This document shows positions 34,601 to 46,810 of a stretch of DNA of 64,000 nucleotides, one piece after another. A program made the position numbers and the translations under genes. Below the pieces are notes generated by a model, which was not told the DNA's origin, ran no database searches, and saw nothing but the letters and a program-made list of their open reading frames with translations. Source of the DNA: Labia minor (lineage: Eukaryota > Arthropoda > Insecta > Dermaptera > Spongiphoridae); assembly GCA_963082975.1 (NCBI GenBank), contig OY720350.1, positions 18,384,910 to 18,448,909 of the forward strand, read 5' to 3'. Within the stretch, counting starts at the first letter, position 1. Each line of letters opens with the position of its first letter.

Positions 34601-34869
34601 CATGAAACTAATAATATCTATTTTAAATGAGAATACATTTTAAAATTTTTAAAAATTTAATTTTTTTTATTTCATTTTTAATATATATCATTGAAATATA
34701 ACTTATATAAGAATAACATATATTTTATAAAATTTCATTCAGCAATTATTTATTAAATTATTTCTTAACGAAACTTTTAACCAGCCATTTGAAATCAATA
34801 ATCTTTAAAACAAAGTTTTATTTATTAATATTTTTGTATCATTTTGCAAAATAAAAAAGAGATTAAGAA

Positions 34870-35440
34870 ATTACCTTAACGGATCTCTTCTGGTTTTTAA
34901 GGTAAGCGATAAAATATTATTTATTGTTCTGGTGCGATTATCATCAGAAACCATTAGTCGTTGGCAGGTATAAAAGCACGCCGACGCATATATATATTAT
35001 ATATATATATATATAAAATAAGATATTTATATTTCCAATGTATATTCCATTTATCTTAATGAGTGTGGGTCATTCAAACTCAATTTTGAATCTGCCAGAG
35101 CGTGTCAAACTTAAGTGGATTTGACTCATTTATTCAGTGGAATTCACTACTCTGTTCTCTTTCTCTTTCGCCCCCTCCCCCTTCCTTTCCATAAGCAATG
35201 GGTTTTGAAATTTAAGATCTTGGGAAGAGTTTTAACAAAATCCATTAAAAATAAGAGAGATGGCTTTATAGAGGCCATTTGCATGATATTCGATGGGAAA
35301 GCGCAGATGATTGACCACACAGAAGTCAATATTGGAGAGGATAATATACACTAATAGGACTACTAGTAAGGAAATATTATAAAGGGAAAATTGAAAAATA
35401 AATCTATTAAGGCCTCCCCAATTGAGGTTAAATAATGATA
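34870..35440. other. Higher-complexity non-coding island
   Basis: A balanced block interrupted by a TA microsatellite (34988-35015). The overlapping frames at 35115-35354 and 35147-35329 lie on opposite strands and have no recognisable domain. Confidence 0.3.
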
Positions 35441-35657
35441 AATTATTATTTATAATACTTCTTACTATAAATTTTAATTTTTAGTTTAATATTTTAGAAT
35501 ATAAATACTATAATCGAATGAAAAGTTTTATAAACATTGAATTAAATTTAAAAAAAAAATGTGTAGTTTAATTATTTTTTTTATAATTAGTAATTAATAT
35601 AATTAAATATAAAGGTAAATTAGAATGAGAATGGTGGGATTAAATATTTATTAATTA

Positions 35658-35908
35658 TTAACACACTATGAGCGGGGCGGGTATTTGTACCAGTTGCGGG
35701 ACTGCCACTTATAAGCGGGGCGGGTATTTATACCCGTTGCCACTTATATGAGGGATATATATTAGTTATCGTTTAAAATAAGTAATTTTAAGTGACACAA
35801 GGGAAAATATATATTATATAAGTGGCAACGGGTATAAATACCCGCCCCGCTTAAAAGTGGCAGTCCCCGCAACGGGTACAAATACCCGCCCCGCTCATAG
35901 TGTGTTAA
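35658..35908. mobile_element. TTAA-flanked palindromic MITE (about 251 bp)
   Basis: TTAA at 35658-35661 and 35905-35908 flank near-perfect inverted arms of about 80 bp that begin CACACTATGAGCGGGGCGGG. Within each arm the GCGGGGCGGGTATTT motif occurs twice. The GC-rich arms contrast with the surroundings. The TTAA target site points to the piggyBac superfamily. No transposase is present. Confidence 0.8.
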
Positions 35909-35929
35909 TAAATATAGGAATAATATGAA

Positions 35930-36480
35930 GTAATACAGGATGCAGTTGATGATTTCCTATAAACGCTCATCCTAACCCCTAAAATAAGATTATAACAAAA
36001 TACAACATTATAATATTTTCAAAATTAATATAATATTATTTCTATGCAATTTCTTCTACTTTAAATATGATTTTTAGAAAGAATGAATAAAAGATACAAT
36101 TTGCAATGTGAAGGTCTTTTCGTATGTCAAAGAATTGATTTTTCCATACTAATCTGAAATTATTCATGAAAGTGCTTCTCTTAAAACGTGTCTGGATTTA
36201 ATATTGAATTCAATGCCGGTTAGCAAGAAAACGGTTCAACTTGCTTGTGATTGATACGAATAATATTATTATTTGTCTATCAAGGATAAATATGACAAAA
36301 TGATGTTCAATAGAAAAAGAATGAAAGAGAGAGAGAGATTGAAAAATAATGCATGTTAATTCTATGTGTTATCGCGGTTGACTGATATCCTGCTAGTAGA
36401 GGCCCAGTCACGCCATTCACTGGACAAAACAGTGATAGTATAATTCATTTCCATCAATAACAAAATTCAAGAAATTTAAA
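35930..36480. other. Intergenic DNA with moderate complexity
   Basis: The part at 36110-36460 is fairly balanced and non-repetitive apart from a GA tract (36327-36338). No gene is recognised. Confidence 0.25.
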
Positions 36481-36579
36481 GCGTAAATTTTTTATTGAAA
36501 AAAAATAGTAATACTTTTAAAGATAAATAATTATAAAATCAAATTCAAAACAATCATTAAAATTATTGGATGATAAATA

Positions 36580-37195
36580 AATAAGCTGGAGTGTCTCTAC
36601 TCGACTATCTCGCAATTTGAATTTGATTAAATAACATATATTATATTCAAATTAAATTTAATTAATTATAAATTATATATTAAAAATAATATTTGTTAAA
36701 CCAGCGCATGTTTGGCTCTTTGTTGATGGCACTATGTCAAGTGTTGGGGCGTGAGATTTGCAGTGTTAAAAAATTAATTCTGGTACTTTCAGCGATTCAA
36801 TCAAGCTGAAATTCTATATATAGAAGTTTTATACAATTATTAATCATGTGAAAAATTATCAAACCTATATCTTTATTTTTACGGTCAGTTTAGAGGAAAC
36901 AAAATCAAAACGTTGTAGTTAATGACCCTCTTCCGGTTGAATTACATTTCTCAAAAGTTGAAAGAAAACTATGAATTTTGAATAATGCCCATTTACCAAA
37001 TTTCATGATTCTAGCTCAAACCGATTTTGCATAATCTTGTCTACATACACACATACACACACACATATACACACAGACATTTTTCTCAACCTTAGTGAAA
37101 ATGATTCAGGAACCTTCAAAACGTATAAAAACATTAAAATCTCGACGTCGAAAATTTTCGTGATCGCAATACTATCTAGGGCGAGATAGTAAAAA
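36580..37195 (-). mobile_element. Family A HINE, copy A3
   Basis: On the minus strand it starts TTTTTACTATCTCGCC, includes the GATAGTATTGCGATCACG segment and a GT-rich core (CA on plus, about 37046-37075). It ends with the hairpin and CTCCAGCTTATT. It belongs to the CTWATT-ending subgroup with A4, A5 and A6. Confidence 0.8.
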
Positions 37196-37514
37196 TTGGA
37201 ACCATAAAATTTAAAGAAATATTAAAATATCATAGTATATTTTATATACTTTCCTATACATCGTATATTCATTTTTTCAGATGAAAACACAAGTAATCTT
37301 GAATCATCCCATAAATAAGATCTCACTGTAAGATAAATATATATAGCATTTAATAAATACCTAATGTTGGTTCATCTTTTAATGATTAAATTGGTAACAT
37401 AAGTCAATCAAATGAAGAAATTATAGAATAGGCAAGAAAATTATATCTAATTTCTGTTGTTAAATCATATATATAAGATATTTCAAGATCTTCACACACA
37501 TATCATTCTATCTA
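37196..37514. other. AT-rich intergenic DNA
   Basis: No recognised feature. Confidence 0.35.
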
Positions 37515-37921
37515 TCTCTGTGGCTCTACCGAACTCGAAAGTTCTTAGCCGCAGCAACCACACTTCTCCAAGCATCCCTATTCTGAGCCACAACCTTGCA
37601 GTCCCTACCCTCTCCCATCTCTCTCACGACCCTTCGCACATTATCCACCCACCGCGACCTTGGTCTTACAAGCGGACTCGGTCTCCCTACCAATATATTT
37701 TTCGCCATTCTTTCCTCTCCCATTCTAGTCACGTGCCCTACCCATTGCAGCTTCTTCTAGCTCTAATAACCCTAACTATATGTGGCGATGCATAGAGGTC
37801 ATGCAATTCCTCGTTAGTTTCCGCCATTCCCCGTTGACTACATCTTTCTTTGGCCTATAAATGCTTCGCAGAATCCTATTCTCAAATACTCTAAATCTAC
37901 TTTCGTCTTCTAAGGTCATAA
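37515..37921 (-). pseudogene. Non-LTR (LINE) ORF2 C-terminal remnant
   Basis: On the minus strand the sequence reads, from 37919 down, SRFRVFENRILRSIYRPKKD, then GEWRKLTR, a stop, then across a frameshift RMGEERMAKNILVGRPSPL, RPRSRWVDNVRR and IAQ/AQNRDAWR. This order (ILR-I-GPKK, then GHV-RM, GRP-RPR-RW-DNV, then DR--WR) is the conserved tail that follows the reverse transcriptase domain in several animal LINE families. The polymerase itself is absent. The frame at 37526-37732 is the best preserved part. It is the longest and cleanest of three homologous tails (also 2612-3121 and 16700-16857). Confidence 0.75.
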
Positions 37922-38809
37922 AATACACATATCATTACTTATCTTAATTATATTATTAATTATATTATTATTTAAGATATTAATTTGCATTTCTGTTAAT
38001 CATATTCAATATCAAAAGCATAGCAATTTAAAAAATTATAATGAAAACATTAAAAATTTAAACAAACAATGATGGATAGGGCGATAACGGGTTAACAGTG
38101 AATGAGGGATGGAAGGGGGTTTAAAAGCCGATGATTTAAAGAATTTAAAGGAATGAAGAAAACGGCGAGATTAGATAATATGAAAAGGAATATGATTTGA
38201 GATGAATAGATTTATGTCGTAATTTTATATTTGAATTTCTATGTTCATTTATTTCATATTTTGATAAAAAAAAATACATATAATGTTATTTTTCTTAATC
38301 TCTCTCCAAATCCTTTAAGTCATTCAAATTCTGAACAATTTTCCAGTTAAGTATATAGAATATGAAATATTTAATATATAGAAATGATTAATCTCTCTAT
38401 TTACAACTTATTCAAATATTATATATATAAAAAGTAATTAAATTTTTTTTTTAATTTATAAAAACCATATTTAAAATAAAAATTTGTATTTTAAAAATTT
38501 TCAATATATTCGTAAGTTAATTTTAAGTTATCGTTTTATTTTTTCTTATTCGAATCTATGTTGATTGAGGGCGTCGACCTTTTTATCATTTTTTTTTCTT
38601 TGTAAGTTCCTACTTCCTATATAAGAAAGATAAAATTATTTAAAAGAGAGTATTTTCTATCTGGATAATGATTTTGTTGTTAATTTATATATAATTATTC
38701 TCAGAAGGTAATACATTAATTAATATCAAGCATAATTAAAGATTATTATATTATGGTCCTAATTTGATCTTAAAAAAAACTTATTGAGGTACTATCTACA
38801 TAAAAAGTA
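37922..38809. other. AT-rich intergenic DNA
   Basis: A/T-rich; nothing recognised. Confidence 0.4.
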
Positions 38810-38811
38810 TA

Positions 38812-39333
38812 TACAGGGTGTCCCAAAATGAAAGAGCAGATTTCAATTTCGTATTACAGACAAACTATGAAAGATAGAAACACATTGAGCATGTCATTGG
38901 ATAGAGGAAGGATCAAAGTTTTGACACTACATCATAAACTCAACATGAGCGGCATGTGTTGCTCGAGAAACATCGAAACTGTAGTCCATTTCATTCCATA
39001 CACGCATCAACTGGTCCCTGTTTATTGAATTGACAGCTTTAATAATTTGATTTCGCAGATCTTGAAGAGTAGATGGCATAGGTAGGACAAACACTGTCTC
39101 TTTTATGTTCCCCCACAGAAAAAAATCACAGGGAGTAAAATGTGGGGACCTGGGACTTTTTATGACTTTTCCTGTGATGTAGTCGCCATATTGCTATAAA
39201 CAAACAACAGCGCTGTTGTGTCAAAACTTTGAACCTTCCTCTCTCCAATGACATGCTCAATATGTTTATATCTTTCATAGTTTGTTTGTAATACGAAATT
39301 GAGATCTTCTCTTTCATTTTGGGACACCCTGTA
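38812..39333 (-). mobile_element. Tc1/mariner-IS630 relic with TACAGGGTGTCCCA ends (about 522 bp)
   Basis: Terminal inverted arms of about 117 bp (38812-38928 and 39217-39333) begin TACAGGGTGTCCCAAAATG, flanked by TA. The interior encodes the C-terminal end of the transposase on the minus strand; the rest is deleted. The left arm is the natural 3' end of the element. Confidence 0.85.
38927..39164 (-). pseudogene. IS630/Tc1-type transposase C-terminal fragment
   Basis: About 79 residues are readable on the minus strand: RSPHFTPCDFFLWGNIKETV, then a linker, LRNQIIKAV, RVWNEMDYSFDVSRATHAAH and a stop at 38927-38929. The family motif is RSPDLTPCDFFLWGYVK..., then VW-E-DYRLD-CR-T-G-HIEH. In this family the Asp of SPD is the third catalytic acidic residue; here it is His, so this copy was dead even apart from its truncation. 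The first two catalytic acids and the DNA-binding domain are missing. A full protein of this type has roughly 330-350 residues. Confidence 0.85.
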
Positions 39334-40260
39334 TATATTTATTTTTAATCGTTTTTATCTTAGAAAATAAAACAGGTCAAGAAAATTGAAATTAAATTTG
39401 AAGTTATCCCCCGTATTAGTATTTGTAAATATGTTTATTACCCGAAAAAAGATTGTCATTGATTTAAATTAAAAATAAATTGATTTTAAATTAATTCAAT
39501 TGAAAAAATTCTAATAAAAATATATCTAATAAAAAAATAAATAATAATTTAGTTCTTATATATATCAGACCACATCACAAGACAAGTTATATATTTACAA
39601 ATCCATTATCTTTCAAGGTTGTTTTTATCATTTTTTTTTCTTTCTATCTCTGTCACTATTTTTTTTATCGTATTTCCTTAGATAATCGGATGATTAGATT
39701 AACAATATCATCTAGTCATTGGTTTTATTTTTATTGATTTTTATTTAAACACACACACACACACACACACGCATTTATATATATATATATATATATTTAG
39801 AATAATATTTTTATATACGATTAGCTATGTCATTTTAATCTATAGAAAAATAATATTATTTCATTTGGTTGATTTATAATTATCTGTATTTTTTTTACTA
39901 CTATTAGAGATTTAAACATATATTCTTTATAAATATTTTCAATTTTTTTATTATTATTCTTTTTTCTAAGTTATTTGTGAATAAAGGCTTTTTTTATCAT
40001 TTAAACATTTAAATTTTGATTATTTAAAAATTATTTCCAAATTTAAATTGAATACATACAGGTGAATATGCATCTATAAAAAAAATTCCCAATGAATTTG
40101 TTCTAAAAGAAATTTTTAAAATTGTAAATTTATAATTCGATATCAAATTATTCAGCAAAACAAATGAAAGAAGGCCCGAAGATTTTTTTGGTGAATTTTG
40201 TCAAAACTTTGTCAGATGATCGAAGTAAATCAAATGAATGAATTTTTTGACATATACATA
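39334..40260. other. AT-rich intergenic DNA with CA and TA microsatellites
   Basis: (CA)n at 39750-39770 is followed by (TA)n at 39777-39797. No gene is recognised. Confidence 0.45.
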
Positions 40261-40262
40261 TA

Positions 40263-40971
40263 CGAGGGATATACACAAAGTAGGTTACGTTTTGGAATTA
40301 AGACAAAACTAGTACAGGGAAATGTTTTTTATTATATACATTTGAAAGAGCAACTAAAATACTATTTTTCTACACAATGGCCAAAAAAGTTGAGACATTT
40401 ATCGTAACGATGAACGAGCTTCGAAATTCCTTCCTCATAGAAATCCGCCGCCTGAGTGTGGTCTGGGCTGTATGGCGGATGAGGAAAAACCTCCCACTTG
40501 AAGGTCTCTAGGAGATTCTGTGTACAATTGCCGTGTGAGGTCGCGCATTGTCGTACAAAAACATGAATTTTGAGCTGAGTTTCCCTTTTCGCCTGTTTTG
40601 AATTGCCCTTCTTAGGTTTCGTAATGTTTGACAATACCTATCAGAGCTTATTGTTGCACCACGTTCCAGAAAATCGACAAGAATCACACCTTTTCTGTCC
40701 CAGAACACTTGTTTCCAAAGATGAAGACCTGTCTTGCAACGTAGCGTTTTGATGACGACAACGATCTGGCTCAACACTCAGGCGGTGAATTTCTATGAGG
40801 AAGGAATTTCGAAGCTCGTTCATCGCTACGATAAATGTCTCAACTTTTTTTGGCGATTATGTAGAAAAATAGGATTTTAGTTGCTCTTTCAAATTTATAA
40901 AATAAAAACCATTTTCCTGTACTAGTTTTGTCTTAATTCCAAAACGTAACCTACTTTGTGACTTGCCCTCG
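40263..40971 (-). mobile_element. Palindromic mariner: two inverted 3' ends of about 199 bp, catalytic-domain spacer
   Basis: TA duplications flank termini reading CGAGGG...CACAAAGTAGGTTACG. Arms 40261-40459 and 40775-40973 are near-perfect inverse copies and both encode the transposase C-terminus. No 5' end exists. The 315-bp spacer is single copy and encodes part of the catalytic core. The same architecture occurs at 62760-63304. Confidence 0.85.
40362..40777 (-). pseudogene. mariner transposase catalytic-core and C-terminal fragment
   Basis: On the minus strand, from about 40745 down, the frame reads KQVFWDRKGVILVDFLERG, then RRAIQNRRKGKLSS, then FLYDNARPHTAIVHR. The Asp of YDNARPH is the second residue of the DD34D triad. 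A frameshift near 40520 leads to LLETFKWEVFPHPPYSPD, with the third catalytic Asp, then directly HTQAADFYEEGISKLVHRYD and the C-terminus at 40362. In intact relatives some 40 residues lie between SPD and FYEEG, so a deletion joins them. The N-terminal DNA-binding domain and the first catalytic Asp are absent; an inverted 3' end stands in their place. Not functional. Confidence 0.88.
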
Positions 40972-40973
40972 TA

Positions 40974-42312
40974 CAGATAATATTAAAATTAAACTAACAA
41001 GATTATGCCTTTTTATAAACCATACAGTTATTACGGAAGAAGGATTTCAAGGAATTTCAGATATTAACAACCCGGAAAAATAATAAATATATCGTGTACA
41101 CTCGCCTTACAACTAAATTTCATGTAAATAAGCTCTTTTTGTAAAATTCATATACTTAATAATATACATAGTAATAAATGTTTTCAAAATATAATTATTC
41201 ACAAATTTAGTGAATCATTAGTTTATCCTTCAAATAGGAGGGGAATTTTTCATAATCCTTGCCAGTTATATTACATGGATGATTATAATAATAAATAAAA
41301 TATGTAAAAATAATTAGCCCCCTCCTCTCTCTCTTCATTTGTAAAATCACGTCCGGAATATTTTTGACGCTCGAGTTACAATGAATTAGTACTTACTCTT
41401 TTGTTTAATTTTTTGGGTGTGTTACAATCTAACGGCATGGTAAATGTAGAGTAATTAAATTTTATATAAATTTCAAATTTCAAAAAAAAAAAAAAAAAAA
41501 AACTTAAATTTATATATAAAATGGTTTAATAAAATTTAAATAACATAAATTCAATTAATCTAATTGATAAATATTTATTTTTTATTTCTTTATAATCTTT
41601 AATTACAAAACACAAATGTGCTTATACGATTCAATGAAAATTTTTATATAACCAATTGCGAAGGAGAATCAACTCCCCCTTAGAAGAAATGATTTATCAT
41701 TAAATTGAATCTTTTTCTTATTCTTCTTTAAACCTATGCATATGTATGATTTTAATACTTAAATAATAAAAAGGAAGATCGATTATTACCAAATGAACTT
41801 AGACACGATATATACATTTGTTAATAACGTTGAAGTATTCTGGGCGTGGTTTGAATATAAATTGGTGGCCTTCAAGTTCAACATGTCAGCCACTTTGTTT
41901 TCTAATATTCACTCATTGAATTTTGTCTAGGATGTTTTTCTCACTAATTCTATTATATAATGGATTCGAAAGAAGTTGTGTTGTGGGTTTGATTGATATT
42001 ATTACCGATTTATAGAAATATTCTTCAATACCCTCCTTCATGAATAGAAGAGATTCATAAATATTTTTTTTTTTTTAAACAAAATTATTATTATTATTAT
42101 TATTATTATTAAATGTTTAATTAACATGACACTCGATTAATGAAAATATAGAAATAAAAGTTATGTTTTCAAATTCAAAATTCATATTCTATTGTTCTAT
42201 GAAAATACACGTTTTAAGGCTTAAACTAAATTGAAAACTATAAATGTTACAATATTCAAATTTTTATTTTTCTATAGATTGGAGGTAATTATTCAAGTAA
42301 ACGTATTTTCGA
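40974..42312. other. Intergenic DNA with two small balanced patches
   Basis: Patches at 41220-41400 and 41790-42050 are more balanced; the latter contains TCTGGGCGTGGTTTGAATAT. Poly-A at 41480-41500 and an ATT microsatellite at 42086-42110. No gene or transposon end is recognised. Confidence 0.35.
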
Positions 42313-42733
42313 GGATTTGGATAATACTTTACCAATGGGTTCCTTTTGCAATTCCAAATAAACTTTTTTTATGAAATTTTTTCGAGCCTCTTCTAGTTTT
42401 CGAGATTGACAGATTAGTTATGAACGTCGAAATGTGCCATTAAGAAATGTTTTATTGACTAATTCATCAATTATTCACTTATTCACTAATTTTCGGTTTT
42501 TATAAGTTTCGATTTTTAATTTTCATAAATCCAAACCGAACTTATAAAAACAGAAAATTAGTGAGCCCTCTGGCAGTCAAACGGATAAAACATGCTAGCT
42601 AAATAGAATATGAATGGTTTATATGCAAATTTTAATAATTTTTATCTCGTAAACTAGAAGAGGCCCGAAAAAATTTCATAAAGTTTATTTGGATTTGCAA
42701 AAGGAACCCACTGGTAAAGTATTATCCATATCC
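42313..42733. repeat. Nested inverted repeat: 90-bp outer arms, 27-bp inner arms
   Basis: Outer arms 42313-42403 and 42644-42733 are near-perfect inverse copies (GGATTTGGATAATACTTTACC to TCTTCTAGTTTTCGAGA). Inside them, 42483-42509 and 42538-42564 form a second inverted pair (TCACTAATTTTCGGTTTTTAT). No coding sequence is present. The parent family is unknown. Confidence 0.75.
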
Positions 42734-42916
42734 ACCAAAATGCGTAATAGATATTCAACTTTAACATTTGCATTAAAATTGACCAAAAAATGGAAATTCC
42801 TGTTTACATATATCAAATTTGTGTAAAATTCAATTTTAATTTGATAAGAATAATTTTTAGAATTGAAAATGGAGTTTAAAAAATAAGCATGAATGGAAAT
42901 CTATAAAAAAACTTGA

Positions 42917-43536
42917 TTTTTACTATCTCGTAAGAGATAGCATTGCGATCACGAAAATTTTCGATGTCGAGATTTTGATGTTTTTATACGTTTTGAAGGT
43001 TCCTGAATCATTTTCACTAAGGTTGAGAAAAATGTCTGTGTGTAAGTGTGTGTGTGTGTATGTGTGTGTGTGTGTGTATGTAACCAAGATTACACAAAAA
43101 TGGTTTGAGCTAGAATGATGAAATTTGGTACATGAGCATTATTCAAAATTCGTAGTTTTCTATCAACTTTTGAGAAATGTAGCTCAACCGGAAGAGGGTC
43201 ATTAATTACAACGTTTTGATTTTTTTTCCTCTAAAGTGACCGTAAAAATAAAGATATATGTTTGATAATTTTTCACATAATTAATAATTGTATAAAACTG
43301 CTATATATAGAATTTTAGCTTGATTGATTCGCTGAAATTACCAGAATTAATTTTTTAACACTGCAAATCTCACGCGCCAACATGTGACGTGGTACCATCA
43401 ACAAAAAGCCAAACATGCGCTGGTTTAATATTTATTATTTATAATTTATAATTAAATTTAATTTAAATATAATATATTATGTTATTTATTCCAATTCAAA
43501 TTGCGAGATAGTCGAGTGGAGACACTCCAGCTTATT
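42917..43536 (+). mobile_element. Family A HINE, copy A4
   Basis: TTTTTACTATCTCG start, an additional short palindrome CTATCTCGTAAGAGATAG at the 5' end, GT microsatellite 43038-43080, inverse motif GCGAGATAGT at 43503-43512, 3' hairpin and CTCCAGCTTATT end. Confidence 0.8.
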
Positions 43537-45650
43537 TAAATTATATTTTAAAACATTGAATATTTCAAAATTTACACAAGAAAACTTGAAAGTCGTATTA
43601 CAAGTGGATATATTAAATGTTTATTTAAAAAAAAAAAGAATATAATATAAAGAATTAATAACAACTTTCTTAATTTACAATAATTATAATGCATAAACCC
43701 TTACGGAGCCCCTAAATTTCTTTCACCATCTGTTATTTCGAGATGATATTTTATTAGATAGAAGAAATTTTGAAATCAATTTTCATGGAAATTTATAATT
43801 TCTCTATTTTTATTTCTTTCTTAAAATCATTCTACTAAATGTAAATATAATTTTAAAATTAATAAAAATTGAGTAAAAATTAATAAATATTTTATTAAAT
43901 GATTTATACTAAAACATATAATCGATAATTTTTTAAATACAATTTGATAAGAGAGTAACCATCCATTTAATCTTTTATCATTTTAATTTTTATAATAATT
44001 TTTTTAGTTTATTTTAACAATATCAATCACTTATTAAATATTTTGATATTTACTAAAATTGAAAATAAAAATGTTTAAAATTTTTAGGGAATTAATTTGG
44101 AAATGAACTTTAAATCCCTACAATCATTCAATTATGTGATTATAAATAAATTGACAAGATAGATTAGAATAGTTTACAGAAAACGGAGATAATGTAGGTC
44201 TGATGAACTCTACATCTCGAGTTACACCATGAATAATAATATAATAACAACGCGGTAAACAAAAAAAAAAAAAAACAAAAACAAATTGAAATGTACAAAC
44301 AAAGTTGCCTACCTATAATTTGTTCTAAATTAACATCTCAGCAAATTATCTTAAATAGTGCTTTTATATTTAATATCTTTTATTATTTTCATTTTTCTTT
44401 CTTTCTTGTATAATTACTCTAATCTCAAAAAATTTGAGTAAAATAAAAAAAAAAAAAATACACGTGGGAATTTTAATTATCTTAAAATGAGTTAAAATTT
44501 TGCTAAAAGATATTTTAGATTAAAATCAAATGATACAGATAGAAAAGATAGAAGAGAAAGAGAGAGAGAAAGAGACGAGAGGGTGGGGGGGGGGGGGAGA
44601 ATGAGCAAGTCTATAAACGCGTTTCTTTTGTAGAAAGTGTTTTTTAAGATTATAATAATTGATATTCTTAAAGTAATTTATAGTAAAACGAATAAAAAAA
44701 AATACAAAAAAAAAAAAATTCAAAAAAATGTAGTTATGATGAAAATTGTGTTGAGAAGTGGGATCAGTAGGAGGGAGCATTTTAATTGCAACCACCGCTC
44801 AACATCTGGCGATGAGATAGAAAAAAAAACAACAACAACAAGAACAACCACAAACATTTTCTTGACAAACAAATCGGTAAAAATATTGTTTACGTGTAAC
44901 GGATTGGAGGGTTAAAAAATAGACGAGAATAGTTAATTCCCCCACTCGTTGTGTGTGTTTGTGTGTCTGTGTCGCTTCATTTCAATTCTCGAACTGATTT
45001 TTAGACAATCGTTTTCCGTGCAGGTGCAATGCCCATGGGAATTTTCGTTAACTTCCACTTTATGGGGGGCGGCGGGGGCCCTGAGGGGCCAAATGACTCA
45101 TCCTAATGAGGGCTAAAGGTCTTTTAACTCGACACTCGCACCACGGTTACCAGAAAACATGTTTTATGGTTATAAAAAGGTAGTAGATGATTCTGAATGG
45201 GGAGTGAAGGAGTTGGTTCCATCGGTAAAACTAATGAAACTGACAAAATGTATTTTCAAAGAAAATTGTACAATAATTTTTTTAATTTTTCCATCCATGA
45301 AAAAGCAATTGAAAAATTATTGATAAAATTTTAATACATCACTGGAAAATTATATTTGAATTTTACTTATTCTAAGGATACAATTTATTATGAGATTGGG
45401 ATTTTCTCAATTCTCTCTTCAATCATTCAATTCTCAGTATAAATATTATAAATATGCTTTTTATATATTATAATTAAAATATACTAATTTTATTTAATTC
45501 AGCATCTTTTTTCTATAAAGTAAAAATAAATAGAATATTATTTGAAATTATATCATAATTCTTATTATTTAAACATTTATTTAAATTTTTAATAAATCAG
45601 TTTACACAGTATAATATATATAGGTTTGTATATTTTTATTGCTCATATTA
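43537..45650. other. AT-rich intergenic DNA with one island
   Basis: Mostly A/T-rich, with a GA/G-rich tract at 44540-44600 and a CAA-rich tract at 44827-44850. The stretch 44900-45230 is a balanced island including a G-rich run (45064-45090). Frames at 44526-44795 and 44637-44915 are low-complexity accidents. Confidence 0.35.
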
Positions 45651-45660
45651 GTTAGTTTTT

Positions 45661-45735
45661 GGAGGCAGCTTGGGCGAGAGTGTAGCGTGGCAATTTTCTA
45701 CACAAGAGGTCGGCGTTCGATTCCAGTTAAGTAAC
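45661..45735 (+). mobile_element. tRNA-derived SINE head (partial)
   Basis: GGAGGCAGCTTGGGCGAGAG and a B box GTTCGATTCC about 40 bp on match the head of the SINE at 21229-21466 (opposite strand there). The SINE body is absent; a hAT terminus follows. It is therefore a truncated or chimaeric copy. Confidence 0.6.
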
Positions 45736-45745
45736 TGTACTCTAC

Positions 45746-45803
45746 CCCCGTCTGGCTATAATGTACCACCAATGGTACATGGACCACAGTATGAGAACCA
45801 CTG
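45746..45803. mobile_element. Solo hAT right end
   Basis: ACCAATGGTACATGGACCAC followed by AGTATGAGAACCACTG is a typical hAT right terminus (inverse CAGTGGTTCTCAT). The presumptive duplication GTTTAGAC follows, but no matching left copy is found nearby, so the left part is lost. Confidence 0.5.
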
Positions 45804-45811
45804 GTTTAGAC

Positions 45812-46810
45812 AATTAAGTATTAAATATTTTATTATACATTTTTGTAAATTTCATCTGGTTTGAACACGTGTTCTCAAATTTAATAGTAGTTCTTTAACT
45901 ACTAATGTTGATACGACAATTTATATTTATTTTAACGAAATTAATAAAACCAAATAATTGATTAATAATTAAAAAGGAATAATGAAAATATAAAAATAAA
46001 ATCGAATTTTATTAATTTTATATTCAAAACAAAATGAATTAATTTAATATTTATTTTTATTTTAATAACTCCTTTATATTTGTAAAAAATCTAAAATACT
46101 AAAATGTTAAAATAATCTTTATGATCTTTAATAGTCAGCCCGCATACCTAATAAAATTTAATTATTATTTAAAAAAATTATCTAATTTTCGGGTCATTAA
46201 TTCAAGTCACATAATATTTGAAATTTGAGGAATATTAATTAAGAGCATGAAAAATGTATACGTTCTGATGGTTAAAGATGACAGTGGTGAGTCCAGATTG
46301 ACCTTAGTATGATGATAAATGACATTTTGCTAAAATGCCACAAAAAAAAAACATTTATCATTCCCATAATCTTAAATGAAATTATAATATATAATAAAAT
46401 ATAAACATATGATAATATGTATAATCTTATGAATATATAATAATTCCTGTTGTTTTTAACATGCTAAACCCTATTGTTCTATAAAACTACAAATAGTCTT
46501 ATATCATTATTAATTAAAGTTACAGTAACACTATTGTCAAATAGAACTATTAATTATTTGTACTTAAATATATAAAAAATATTAAAGTTTGTGTCTGAAG
46601 TTTTAAAATGAAAATTTAAGATGCACGACAGTCAGGAGATTGAAATAATACTACATTTATTTAAGTTTTCTGTAATCGTTTCGGGTACAATGTATACCCT
46701 TCTTAGGTCCTGGGTGTTCCATTTATTTTAATGTCAAAATATTTTGCAAAATACATATAAGAGTATCAGAAAATCTCTAAGAATTTTCATAAAATGCATA
46801 ATAATTATCT
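45812..46810. other. AT-rich intergenic DNA
   Basis: A slightly more balanced patch at 46250-46345 and 46610-46740. No gene is recognised. Confidence 0.35.
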
